The notes beneath the pieces were generated by a model, which saw only the letters and a program-made list of their open reading frames with translations, had not been told where the DNA came from and ran no database searches. This document shows, one piece after another, positions 17,629 through 25,841 of a stretch of DNA of 64,000 nt. This DNA comes from Collinsella sp. AF02-46-1 (GTDB lineage: Bacteria > Actinomycetota > Coriobacteriia > Coriobacteriales > Coriobacteriaceae): assembly GCF_003465825.1 (NCBI RefSeq), contig NZ_QSBV01000003.1:69336-133335 (forward strand), given 5' to 3'. Made by a program: the position numbers and the translations under genes. The stretch's first letter is position 1. Each line of letters starts with the position of its first letter.

Positions 17629-17950
17629 CGCCAGCGAAAGCGGCCCCGAGCCCGCGAGCGAGGGCAAGTTGCTCGGCGCGCCACGCGGCAAGCGCCCACG
17701 TATCCGCATTAGCTGCGTGGACCAGCTGGGCACGTGCCGCTGCCACCATGGCCACAAGCCCGGCGACGTCTTCGACTTCGACCGCGATCGCGGCAAGATG
17801 TGCTCCATGGCCTGCCATGTGGGCTTTCCCTATATCGACATCCTGCGCTACGGCGGAACCGTGCCCGGCAACGAGCCCGGTACGGCAAAGTTCTGCTGCC
17901 CCGAGGTCGATACGTTGAACGTCTGGCTCGCCGAGATCGTCGACGAGTAA
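17621..17950 (+). CDS. Small Cys-rich protein of the TIGR04076 type
   Basis: A 109-residue soluble protein with an Ala/Glu/Pro-rich first 25 residues, then RISCVDQLGTCRCHHGHKPGDVF, KMCSMACHVGFPYIDILRYGG and KFCCPEV. The seven cysteines and several histidines suggest metal binding, but this is inference. The GTC...GHKxGD...C...LRxGG pattern is what I associate with the TIGR04076 family of unknown function. Its start overlaps the end of pdxY by 8 nt. Whether it contributes to B6 metabolism or is simply carried in the operon cannot be decided here. Confidence 0.75.
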   Translation: MSSASESGPEPASEGKLLGAPRGKRPRIRISCVDQLGTCRCHHGHKPGDVFDFDRDRGKMCSMACHVGFPYIDILRYGGTVPGNEPGTAKFCCPEVDTLNVWLAEIVDE

Positions 17951-17952
17951 TC

Positions 17953-18074
17953 GAGCGTGGATTTTCTCCCACCAAGATAATGAGCGTGGATAATCTCCCG
18001 TTTAGAGCGCCGTTTTGCGTTCAAAGTGGGAGATTATCCACGCTCAATTTGTATGCGGGAGATTATCCACGCTC
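17953..18074. repeat. Four 18-bp repeats, two direct and two inverted
   Basis: GAGCGTGGATAATCTCCC stands at 17982-17999, with a 2-base variant at 17953-17970. Its exact reverse complement stands at 18028-18045 and 18057-18074. The block lies between the convergent Cys-rich protein and phosphatase genes and can fold into alternative hairpins. Confidence 0.85.
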
Positions 18075-18120
18075 ATTTTATGCCGATGGCGTGGCTCACG
18101 CATCCGCGCCGCCCGGGCGC

Positions 18121-18567
18121 CTACAGTTGCTCGAGCATGGCCGTGCAGCCGGCGAGCACATCGCGGTAGGTGGCATCGAAGTTGCCGGTGTACCAGGGAT
18201 CGGCGACGTCGCCGGGGCGATCGGTCCAATCCAGCAGCCGCGAAATCTTGCCGTCGGCATCGTCGCCGAAGATGCGACGCAGGCCGCGCGCGTTCTCGGC
18301 ATCCATATAGACGATGCGGTCCCAGTCACCATACTCCGCGCGACGAACCTGGCGCGCGCGGTGCGCAACGACGGGAATCCCGACCTCGCGCAGCTTGGCG
18401 ACGGTGCCATGATGCGGAGGGTTGCCAATCTCCTCGGTCGAGGTCGCGGCAGAATCAATGACGAACTCCGCCTCGCGCCCAGCACGGCGCACCAGCTCGG
18501 CAAACACCGACTCAGCCATCGTCGAGCGACAGATGTTCCCATGACAGACAAATAGGATTTTGCGCAT
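18121..18567 (-). CDS. Low-molecular-weight protein-tyrosine phosphatase
   Basis: A cytoplasmic phosphatase of 148 residues, normal for the family. The N-terminal MRKILFVCHGNICRS holds the CX5R active-site loop (Cys8 to Arg14), and DPWYTG near residue 123 carries the general-acid Asp. Substrates of bacterial relatives include tyrosine kinases and arginine-phosphorylated proteins. The gene marks the left edge of an integrative element. The first few codons lie on the element side of the probable crossover, so the present N-terminus and promoter were probably supplied by the element, while the original 5' end is stranded at 26422-26484. Function should be kept because the catalytic loop is restored. 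Confidence 0.9.
   Translation of the reverse strand: MRKILFVCHGNICRSTMAESVFAELVRRAGREAEFVIDSAATSTEEIGNPPHHGTVAKLREVGIPVVAHRARQVRRAEYGDWDRIVYMDAENARGLRRIFGDDADGKISRLLDWTDRPGDVADPWYTGNFDATYRDVLAGCTAMLEQL
18536..18548. other. Left attachment site (attL) core
   Basis: TTCCCATGACAGA is shared with 26453-26465. Similarity extends on both sides with scattered mismatches because both copies encode the phosphatase start (VCHGNICR and ICHGNICR). Confidence 0.6.
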
Positions 18568-18685
18568 TGGCTAAAACCTCTCGAATATCAGAGTTTTCGC
18601 AGATAATCGCACTGCTTTTTGATCCCTCGTCAAGGACAGAATATCAAATTGATTCATAAATGAGCGGATTATTCTTCTTTCCAGC

Positions 18686-18722
18686 GTCGTAAGAATTGTC
18701 GTAAAGAACGAGGGTTTACGAC
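18686..18722. other. Left-end GTCGTAA repeats, possible integrase arm sites
   Basis: GTCGTAA occurs at 18686-18692 and 18698-18704, and inverted at 18716-18722. The same heptamer occurs twice at the right end (26374 and 26385). Paired short repeats near both ends fit arm-type sites bound by the N-terminal domain of Tn916-like integrases. Confidence 0.4.
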
Positions 18723-18728
18723 TTGTTG

Positions 18729-19934
18729 TCACAATGTTGACCGTCCTTTGCATCCAATTTTCAGCATATCCTCTCTGACGTCGTCGAAATCAAGATGGGT
18801 GTATGTGTTAAAAGTCACGTTGATGTCGGAGTGGCCCATGATGCATTTTAGCTTCGCAGGGTTCATTCCCCTGCGTGCCATCTTCGAGCAGAAGGTATGT
18901 CGGCAGACATGTGGTGTGATTTTGGGAAGCTCATCCTTGTAGATGCGATTATGTTTCTCTATCGCGTGGTGGAAGTACTTCTCCCAGTGCAGGGCAACAC
19001 GCGGCATCTCGTTTTTATCAAGAAACAGAAAACCGCTAACACCGTCAACGACCGGCTCACTCGAAGGCTTTAGACGTTGCGCAAGGATACTCCTGAAACA
19101 CTCTGTCACGGCTTGAGTCATGGGAACATAGCGGATCCCGCTCTCCGTCTTGGGACGTTCGATGTAGTATCGCATGTTGCTGGTCCGCTGAAGTTGCTTG
19201 TTTACCCGAATGCTTCCGTTTTTGAAATCAAGGTCTTCGACGGTAAGACCGCAGAATTCAGAAATGCGCAGGCCCGTATTTAGAAGGATGTAGATGGCGT
19301 CACGATAGCGGTGAAAGTGTTCATCGCCCTCCACGAAAGCAAGAAATCTGCGTTCTTGGTTAGTGGCCAAGGCCTTGCGTGTAACCATGTCGTTTGTCAG
19401 TATCGTTGCGAGCTCGAAATAGAAGGGATTTCGGCGAATCAGGCTGTTCTCCTCTGCCAGTTGAAACGCCGGTCTCAGAACACCACGGATGCTATGGATT
19501 GTGCTATAGCGCTTGCCGTGGATTTTTTGCAGGTTGATGAGCCATTCCTTGGCATCAAGGGAGGTGACACCGCATATTCGTCGCGAGCCGAATTCATCTG
19601 TAGCAAGAAAATTGAGGATTGTCTTGTAGGCGGCTCGAGTGGATTGTTTCACGGCAGTCTTTGTTTCAGTGTAACGAGATGCGAGTTCGTAGACTGTCAT
19701 ATTGTTCGGCGCGACCTTATCAAGCAGATCGCGCTGGATCTCATGCTCCAACGCGCGCAAGCACGGACTGGCTTTCTTCCCCTTCGGAGTTAGATCATGA
19801 GTTGTCAAGGTCCACGAGTAGACGCTCCGCGTTTTACCTCTTGCATCCACATACTTGAAGCAGTAACGGCCGTTTTTTCTCTGGCTTTCCCCGCGTCTGA
19901 GGATTCGCCCTTTGCTGTCTTTTCTCACAGTCAC
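18729..19934 (-). CDS. int: Tyrosine recombinase (Tn916-type integrase)
   Basis: A site-specific recombinase of 401 residues, close to the Tn916 integrase length. The N-terminal 70 residues (GRILRRGESQRKNGRYCFKYVD) resemble the arm-DNA-binding domain of that integrase. A SAM-like core-binding domain follows, and then the catalytic domain with Arg in NTGLRISEFCGL, HxxR in HVCRHTFC, His in MGHSDINVT and the Tyr nucleophile in NTYTHLDF. GTG at 19934 is used because AAGGAG lies 7 nt upstream. It sits at the left edge of the element, next to the probable attL, as expected. No excisionase gene was recognised next to it. Confidence 0.92.
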   Translation of the reverse strand: MTVRKDSKGRILRRGESQRKNGRYCFKYVDARGKTRSVYSWTLTTHDLTPKGKKASPCLRALEHEIQRDLLDKVAPNNMTVYELASRYTETKTAVKQSTRAAYKTILNFLATDEFGSRRICGVTSLDAKEWLINLQKIHGKRYSTIHSIRGVLRPAFQLAEENSLIRRNPFYFELATILTNDMVTRKALATNQERRFLAFVEGDEHFHRYRDAIYILLNTGLRISEFCGLTVEDLDFKNGSIRVNKQLQRTSNMRYYIERPKTESGIRYVPMTQAVTECFRSILAQRLKPSSEPVVDGVSGFLFLDKNEMPRVALHWEKYFHHAIEKHNRIYKDELPKITPHVCRHTFCSKMARRGMNPAKLKCIMGHSDINVTFNTYTHLDFDDVREDMLKIGCKGRSTL

Positions 19935-19962
19935 TAGCAGGCTCCTTCCTGTTCAGAAAAGA

Positions 19963-19998
19963 GCCCCGATGCGATATTTCAAGATTATCGCACGGGGC
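19963..19998 (-). terminator. Terminator between rep and int
   Basis: GCCCCGATGCGATA pairs with TATCGCACGGGGC with one mismatch around a short loop. On the minus strand TCTTTTCT follows. It lies 9 nt past the rep stop. Confidence 0.65.
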
Positions 19999-20006
19999 CC
20001 GATTGG

Positions 20007-21197
20007 TTAAGCTGTCAAGTGCGAAACGGTGTCGAGAAGCTCTTTATAAAGAGCGTTGGCGCAGGACGAGGGGGCGAGTCCTCGCGCATAACTCGAATAT
20101 GGGTTTGTACGAGAGGAACCTTCGACCGGCCAGTATCCGTCGAGATCGTGCCTAAACTCAGAGAGACAGATCTCCCTCGTCTGCATCTCCGCAACGACGG
20201 AGAGGCGCCTCTCAAGTTGACCAAATCCGTCGACATCGTTTTGCGGACGATAAGTCGCGGATCGGCGCATCTGTTCTCCATAGAATTCCAAGGGGCTGTA
20301 GGGCGTCGTGACGATTACGAGATCGGCGGCTATCGCTTTGTCGGAATATCGGGACGGTGCCATCACCTCATGCTCCATCGCATAGGGATCCGTGATGCGA
20401 AGCAGGTCGGCGTAGGGGATGGATGAGGGACGAAGTTCGTCAAGAATCACCGTGTGCTTGCCCTCATACCCCTGAAAGATGTCTCTCGTAGATCCAGAGA
20501 CGAAGAACGGTTCGCCCTTCCGCTTCGCATAGAGCTTTGCGAGGGTGGACTTCCCCGTTCCAGCAGGCCCGAAGATCCAAACTGATTCCACCCTTCTTTC
20601 GCCCTTGAGCATCAACCCCCGCCATTCCCGGGCCTGAACCTGAAGGCGGCGTGCATAAACGTCTTCGATCTGACGCTATGTCCGGGCATATTCGGATCCG
20701 GAGAGCTGAGAGATCAAGGACTCCTTGTCGATACGACCTTCGAGAAGGTCATCGAGAAGGACTTTGATGCTGCTATGGGACCTCGTTCGAGCAACGCGCG
20801 ACTCAATAGAAGCAAGTAGCGCTGGGTAATCGAAATTGGAGCGCACGATTTTGGGGTCGTACTGATGCTTGGATCGTGCGCCATCCGTTCTGTGGCACAG
20901 GTAGGAAAAACCGTTTTCCACACCTGCCTTCCAAGCCTCGATGCGCTCAGGTTTATCTCCAAGGAGCTTCGCGATGCTATTGAGCGAGCGCGGATTCTGG
21001 AACTCCATCATCACGTGAAGATGCGCGGCTGCCGGACGTCCCGCGTCCGTCGTGTCGCTGTCGTGCACGATGCCCGCATAGCGCTTCGGGGCGAGTGTTT
21101 CGATTCTTCGGTACATTTCGTCCACAAGACGGGGCAGGTGATCGAGCTGCTGCTCGTACATCATCGCGCGGGTCTTCATGGGCAGAGAATTGGTCAT
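20007..21197 (-). pseudogene. HUH/SF3-helicase replication protein interrupted by an in-frame TAG
   Basis: The frame from ATG 21197 encodes a Rep_2-type rolling-circle endonuclease domain with the HUH-like motif AAHLHVMMEF (near residue 60) and YLCHRTDGARSKHQYDP. It stops at TAG 20676-20678 after residue 173. Without any frame change, coding similarity continues (RQIEDVYARRLQVQAREWRG...) into a superfamily-3 helicase part with Walker A GPAGTGKST and TVILDELRPSS, ending at 20007. Together this makes about 396 residues, the usual size of two-domain Rep proteins. Either the gene is broken by a point mutation, or the two domains are made separately; the second part has ATGs near 20615 but no good ribosome site. 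Confidence 0.75.
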
Positions 21198-21259
21198 GGT
21201 TCCGAGTCCTTTCTCGTAAATGAGCTATTTCGGGACGATTTTGGAACGCGCCCGAGGGT

Positions 21260-21290
21260 GCGCCTTGGGATAACAAGCTCCCCAAGGCGC
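21260..21290. other. 10-bp perfect stem-loop upstream of rep, possible replication or transfer origin
   Basis: GCGCCTTGGG and CCCAAGGCGC enclose ATAACAAGCTC. It lies 63 bp before the Rep start, between the FtsK-like and Rep genes, where Tn916-type elements carry their origin. The nick site itself cannot be assigned. Confidence 0.35.
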
Positions 21291-21326
21291 ATAAATGAGC
21301 AGAATTTCAAGTAATGGAACAATCGA

Positions 21327-21360
21327 CGGGGTCCGCTTTTGCTGCGCGAAGCGGACCCCG
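21327..21360 (-). terminator. Hairpin after the FtsK-like gene
   Basis: CGGGGTCCGCTT pairs perfectly with AAGCGGACCCCG. It starts 6 nt past the stop codon of the leftward gene. No strong T-run follows, so it may also slow transcription into rep rather than end it. Confidence 0.5.
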
Positions 21361-21366
21361 CGGTGG

Positions 21367-22758
21367 TTATTCTCTGAAGTACAGGTCAAGGAGCCGCCCA
21401 AGCTCGCGGTACACGGGGAAGTCCATGATCGGAAAATGCACAAAGCCGATGCGGTCGTGCGCCCCGTCCGTACTGCTGAACCAAGCGTCGCCCGGGGAGA
21501 AGGTGCGAGGTGCACCGAGGTCGAGCAGGCGTTCCGCGCCCCATATGAGCCGCGCCTCGGGAAGCGTCGGCTTGAAGAGGACGCGGGTGCTGCACGCCGA
21601 GCGCAGCATCGACGGCAAGCCCCCCTCCTCAACAGACGCCTCGGCGATCGAGATGATGGCGTAGCAGCCCGCGCTCGCCCCCATCGTTACGATGCGCTTC
21701 ACCAGCCCATCAAACGTCGCGAGGCAGTAATCGGGGTCCTCCTTGCTCGCGCGCTTGGGAAACAGCGTGCGGAGTGCCACGTACTCATCCATGAAGAGAA
21801 GCGAAACGTGAAGCCCCGCATCCCACCAGTGCACGGCGTCTCCCGTCTCTGTCGACCTGTCGTTGAGGAAGCTCTGTCGCTCTTTGATGCTGTCGGCGAA
21901 CCGTGATAACGCAGACAGGATTGCGCGAGCGTCCCCGTCAGCATTCAGTGAAACCACGCGAGGAAGTCGGGAGGGCTCGGCCTGCTTGGGGTCTATGATG
22001 AGGACTTGCGATCCGTGTCCGTCAGGACCAGCCAACAGGGCTTGGAGCAAGAGGGCGATCACGCCCGTGGTCTTTCCAGCGATGAGCATGGAACCGGAGG
22101 TGCGGAGGTCGATGCTCGTGCCGTTTTGAACGCGGAATTCGTAGGCGTTCGCCGGGCACAAATCCTCGACACGCGATGCCTTGATCTCTCGATGCAACGT
22201 CACATCTTCAAGGAAGAAGGTCACTTGATTGCATGCGACGTCTGCTTCGGCAAGTACGACGGCGTAGCGGGAGAACCTTCCGCGAAGTCGGGAGCTAATG
22301 CTAGGTCCCATCTTCGATATTTCTTCTGCCGTTGAGGATGAGGTTGAGATGGCGAGCTCGAACTGTCCAGGAGCCGTCTCTTTGCAAGAGATGTCGGGAA
22401 GAAGCTCGCCTTCTCGCAGGTGTAGAGGATTCCCGTAACGTGGATCAAAGAGCCCCTTCCTAATGCGTGCATGCAACCGTGTTGATTCAGATAGCATGAC
22501 GTAATGTGTGATCCCTCCCGCAAACAACATGGTCCCAGCGAGGCTAAGAGTGGCCGCTGCGGAGGTAAGGTTGCCGCCAAACGCCATCACCGTACTGGGC
22601 TCTATGGCGATGGGCGCAAGAATGGTGTTCACGAATAGCCCGATGCAATAAACGCACGCGGCGACCGCAAATAAAGCGACCCCCAGCACACAAAGCTTTG
22701 CGCTGGGGGTCGAATACACGATCGCCGGTGCGCCACTGGAGTAACGCACCACAATCAC
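21367..22758 (-). CDS. FtsK/SpoIIIE-like DNA translocase of the element, P-loop defective
   Basis: A 463-residue protein with two N-terminal membrane helices (about residues 24-48 and 65-90) and a C-terminal FtsK-like ATPase region: SQVLIIDPKQAEPSRLP, SLLFMDEYVALRTLFPK (Walker B), GCYAIISIAEAS. It matches the layout of the Orf21-type coupling/translocase proteins of Tn916-like elements. The region that should be the Walker A loop reads MLIAGKTTGVIALL. Relatives have a GxTGxGKT stretch here, so about five residues between two GKT-like units seem to be missing, probably by slippage between short repeats. The ATPase is then unlikely to work. It starts at GTG directly after the preceding frame's stop codon. 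Confidence 0.7.
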   Translation of the reverse strand: MIVVRYSSGAPAIVYSTPSAKLCVLGVALFAVAACVYCIGLFVNTILAPIAIEPSTVMAFGGNLTSAAATLSLAGTMLFAGGITHYVMLSESTRLHARIRKGLFDPRYGNPLHLREGELLPDISCKETAPGQFELAISTSSSTAEEISKMGPSISSRLRGRFSRYAVVLAEADVACNQVTFFLEDVTLHREIKASRVEDLCPANAYEFRVQNGTSIDLRTSGSMLIAGKTTGVIALLLQALLAGPDGHGSQVLIIDPKQAEPSRLPRVVSLNADGDARAILSALSRFADSIKERQSFLNDRSTETGDAVHWWDAGLHVSLLFMDEYVALRTLFPKRASKEDPDYCLATFDGLVKRIVTMGASAGCYAIISIAEASVEEGGLPSMLRSACSTRVLFKPTLPEARLIWGAERLLDLGAPRTFSPGDAWFSSTDGAHDRIGFVHFPIMDFPVYRELGRLLDLYFRE

Positions 22759-23106
22759 CTAGCCCTTCGCGGGGATGACGGTAATGCCGTCCGCCGTGAT
22801 GGACAACTGGTTGCGATAATCACCGTAAACCTTTGCGACCACGCCGGTGGGAATGACGTGCTGATTGACGGGAATCTCGATATCGTTCGAAACCTTGATG
22901 GAAAGCTTCTCGAAACGATTGCTGACCACCTCGCCTTCGTTTTGGTGATACTGCGTGTTATCGGTTGTGATCACCACGTCGATCTTGGTGCCGCGATGCT
23001 CTTTGGTGTTTTAATCAACCCATTTACCACCTCCGACACAAAGGAAACGCTTGCCTTTCGCAAAAGCTTCCCAATCGAACTTCATAAACTGATTCAATTT
23101 CCTCAT
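22759..23106 (-). pseudogene. Small element protein interrupted by an in-frame TAA
   Basis: ATG 23106 has GAGGAG 7 nt upstream and starts MRKLNQFMKFDWEAFAKGKRF, continuing to KWVD and a TAA at 23011-23013. The same frame then runs on as NTKEHRGTKIDVVITTDNTQ and ends at 22759 after VYGDYRNQLSITADGITVIP. Read as one unit it is 115 residues, a common size for the small gene that precedes the FtsK-like gene in such elements. The downstream part could in principle start at GTG 22977. No known function; I do not assign a family. Confidence 0.6.
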
Positions 23107-23128
23107 ACTCGAACTCCTCTCAATCCAA

Positions 23129-23452
23129 TTATTTGCTGACTCCGCGTTGCGGCTCGCCGTGGACATCGAGATAGAGGCGCAGGACGTTGCGCAAGATCTC
23201 CTCGACATTTCTTGTTGCGGCATGAAGATCATCGTCCCCAAACATTGCCCCATGGAGCTTCGTGTGGGCACAAAGAATCTGGCGATACATGACGCGAGAG
23301 AACATCTCTTCGGCCTTCAGGGCATGTCGAACAGCTCGTTCAGAACAAGTCGGCATGCTCGCCGAAGACTCCTTTATAGACGACATTGCCGTACTGGTTG
23401 TTGAGATGGAGCCGCATTCAAACGGTCCGCGCATGATCTTCGGTCGGGTCAT
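23129..23452 (-). CDS. Hypothetical protein of the integrative element
   Basis: A soluble protein of 107 residues starting at ATG 23452 (MTRPKIMRGPFECGS), with AGAGGTG upstream. The first 35 residues are Ser/Thr-rich; the rest is helical and charged (ERAVRHALKAEEMFSRVMYRQIL...VEEILRNVLRLYLDVHGEP). It ends 22 nt before the next small gene and heads the leftward gene row to FtsK, Rep and integrase. I do not recognise a family. A role in element maintenance or transfer is inferred from position only. Confidence 0.55.
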   Translation of the reverse strand: MTRPKIMRGPFECGSISTTSTAMSSIKESSASMPTCSERAVRHALKAEEMFSRVMYRQILCAHTKLHGAMFGDDDLHAATRNVEEILRNVLRLYLDVHGEPQRGVSK

Positions 23453-23813
23453 ACACACCTCTTTCCTAAAATTGGATATTACCGACGATTCGTCAATCGT
23501 CATCGAGCATTCGGTGAGCACATCATGCCATAAGCTTCTGAGCTGGGATTATTTCGCAAGGACCTGTCGTTCTCGACGTCCTCTGATGAGAAGAAGTGGG
23601 GCGTAATGATGACAAAGTATTCAATCACGGAACAAACACAATTTAATAATCACCCAGATGGGGCAAATATGGACATCCAGATATTGAATCGTCGGTATCG
23701 TTGGTGTCGCTGAGCCTTCAGGCTGAGGGGGATGGGCCATTTGCGCTGAGTTGCTTGCAAAACGGGGGAGGGGATATCAGAAGAAGGCGGCTTGCAGAAG
23801 ACATGCCTGAGCG
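23453..23813. other. Intergenic stretch without a recognised gene
   Basis: The 361 bp between the ABC-F stop and the small hypothetical gene are AT-richer than the chromosome. They hold a short CAGCCTGAAGGCTCAG hairpin near 23710-23730 on the minus strand, which might end the ABC-F transcript. No frame with a ribosome site was seen. Confidence 0.4.
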
Positions 23814-25352
23814 CTAGAGGAGGGGCTGACCAATAGTGTGCTCCTCTTCTGGGGCCAAATCCAAGCGGAGGGGGCATGAGGCCGAGAGGAACTGCTCGTC
23901 ATGGCTCACCAAAACAAGCGCGCCGGGAAAGGCGGAAAGCGCTCGCTCGAGTGCCTCCACCGAGTGCAGGTCCAGGTGATTCGTGGGTTCGTCCATGACG
24001 ATGATTTCGGGGGCATCTAGTATACCGCGGGCGAGCATGAGCTTCCGCAGCTCCCCCGGGCTGATGTTCTCGCCGGACAATATTCGTTCGGGATCCGAAT
24101 TGAGTTGCGCAACGATCGAAAGCAGGGCTCCACGTTCGGCTTGGGGCAGGTCCTTGATTTCCGAGAGGAATTCAATTGAGGATGAATCGTCGACTTCCTG
24201 AGGGATATACAGCGTGCGAATGTCCAATCCCGTGGCCTTGCGGCCTTCCAATATCTCCAGGATATGCTTGACCAGTGTTGTTTTCCCCGCTCCGTTGGGG
24301 CCGCTTATGCCCAGATGATCGGTATTTCCCAGATAAATCTCGGGAACCCGCAAAGATTGCCTCGGGCCGCACGGTATGCGATCTGAGCTGACGTGAATCA
24401 GTGTTTTGCGCGGGCTGGGTTGCGCTTCCATCCACAAGGTGCTTTCGTAGCGCTTTTCGACATGGTGGGCGTCGACGGCGGCTTGCGCGCGCTGGATTCG
24501 GGAGTCCATGCGCGAAGCGAGCTTGCCCGCAACGCCGTCTCTGCCAGTGAGAATGGCGAGTTTGATTCGTGCTTTCGCGTCGTGATCCTTCGGATCGACA
24601 TGACGGGCGCTTCTCTTGGATGCGGACCGTGAGGCGTTTTCAACGCGCCTGATATACTCAGCCTTCATGCGCTTTTCTTCGGATCGCGCAATCGATTTGG
24701 CCCGCGCCGCGCTTTCGCGCTCCAGATTCGCCTGCGAGCGAGCTTGGGAGTAGTTGCCGGGGCGCATGGTGACGTGCCCCGACTCAAAGCACAGGCAGTC
24801 CTTTGCCAAGGAGTCGAGCAACGCACGGTCGTGCGAGACGAGGAGGCCAATACCCTTGTACTCGGCGAGTGCTTTGCAAATCTGCCTTCTGCATTCTGCG
24901 TCCACATGGTTAGTCGGTTCATCCATTGCCAGAAGATCGGGATTCTGCCAAAGCGCGACGGCTATTTGAATTTTCTTCTGCTCGCCACCGGAGAGCTCGG
25001 AAAAACGCCAGAGCATATCATCGGTGATGCGGAGCATCCTTCTGAGGTGCGTGGTCGCCGGGGCGAAGTCGCACGCAAAATCGAAGAGCATGGGCGGTTC
25101 GACTCCGGCTTCTTGCGCGCAATATGCGGAGACGAGACGCGGTGAAACGACGCCGCGATCTGGAATCAGAAGTCCGCACGCAATGCGGACGAAAGTTGAT
25201 TTCCCGCACCCGTTGTCTCCGACGATGCCGTGCCAGCCGGGGGCAAATGTCGCCGACACGTTGTCGAGTGCGGGCATTGCGCTGCCAGGATATGCATAAG
25301 TAATATGGGAAAGAACGAGGGTGGTGGAGCTGTTCAAATTGGTTCTTGACAT
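23814..25352 (-). CDS. ABC-F family ATPase, candidate ribosome-protection (antibiotic resistance) protein
   Basis: A soluble 512-residue protein with two ABC domains and no membrane segments. Domain 1 has GDNGCGKST, LSGGEQKKIQ and LLAMDEPTNHVD; domain 2 has GPNGAGKTT, ISPGELRKLML and IIVMDEPTNHLD. The interdomain linker of about 100 residues is rich in Arg, Lys and Ala, as in proteins that reach into the ribosomal exit site. ABC-F proteins act on the ribosome as translation factors or displace drugs such as lincosamides, streptogramins and pleuromutilins. Its place as cargo at the right end of a mobile element and its structured leader favour resistance, but the drug class cannot be told. Upstream GGAGG is partly locked in a hairpin. 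Confidence 0.85.
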   Translation of the reverse strand: MSRTNLNSSTTLVLSHITYAYPGSAMPALDNVSATFAPGWHGIVGDNGCGKSTFVRIACGLLIPDRGVVSPRLVSAYCAQEAGVEPPMLFDFACDFAPATTHLRRMLRITDDMLWRFSELSGGEQKKIQIAVALWQNPDLLAMDEPTNHVDAECRRQICKALAEYKGIGLLVSHDRALLDSLAKDCLCFESGHVTMRPGNYSQARSQANLERESAARAKSIARSEEKRMKAEYIRRVENASRSASKRSARHVDPKDHDAKARIKLAILTGRDGVAGKLASRMDSRIQRAQAAVDAHHVEKRYESTLWMEAQPSPRKTLIHVSSDRIPCGPRQSLRVPEIYLGNTDHLGISGPNGAGKTTLVKHILEILEGRKATGLDIRTLYIPQEVDDSSSIEFLSEIKDLPQAERGALLSIVAQLNSDPERILSGENISPGELRKLMLARGILDAPEIIVMDEPTNHLDLHSVEALERALSAFPGALVLVSHDEQFLSASCPLRLDLAPEEEHTIGQPLL

Positions 25353-25355
25353 TGT

Positions 25356-25466
25356 GCCTCCTCGGCATGGGAGGCCGCGTTTTGCCGCATATGCTCTGAT
25401 TGGCTCGTTCCGACCAACGTGAACGCCCGTCGACTCGAGTCAAGCTGAAAGAAAATGAGTCGACGG
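25356..25466 (-). promoter_or_regulatory. Structured leader of the ABC-F gene, RBS-sequestering hairpin
   Basis: On the minus strand GCCTCC (25370-25375) pairs with GGAGGC (25356-25361). The second arm contains the ribosome-binding site 4 nt before the ATG. Further upstream CCGTCGACTC (25457-25466 on the transcript side) and GAGTCGACGG form a second 10-bp hairpin. This resembles the translational or transcriptional attenuators of inducible ribosome-protection genes. No leader peptide was identified with confidence. Confidence 0.5.
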
Positions 25467-25841
25467 CAATGCTCGCAAAGGTAGTGTTTAGGATATACGA
25501 GGATCAGTGAAAAGACGATACGACAAATGTGCAGCCAGATTTATTCTTGGATAGATGGCAATTTGCAAATTGGCGTCGATATGTATCGTCTACAGCTTCA
25601 CGAATCCTTTTCCTTTCCGGGGCGCTGGCTTGGCATATGGGCCTGCGCTGAATTCTTCCGTAGAGTCTAACAAAGCAATAATGCGGACGCAAGGAGGCGT
25701 TGCGTCTGAAAGCACGCCATTGCGTTGGACGCTTGAAGGGGTTTGCAAGTCGATTGAAAGAATACTAGTGCATCCGCTTCTTGTAACTAGCATGCGATGG
25801 TGGGCGTCGTTGTTAGCGCCGGGCGATTTTAGCCGCTAATA

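Noticed and set aside
17953..18074. Four 18-bp repeats as a CRISPR array
   Set aside because: Two repeats are inverted, spacers are unequal (11-28 bp) and no cas gene is near.
18571..18753. 60-residue open frame between integrase and phosphatase
   Set aside because: It overlaps the integrase end, has no ribosome site and no recognisable sequence. It runs through the element's left end.
25555..25839. 94-residue open frame upstream of the ABC-F gene
   Set aside because: No ribosome site, no domain, and an equally long frame exists on the other strand.
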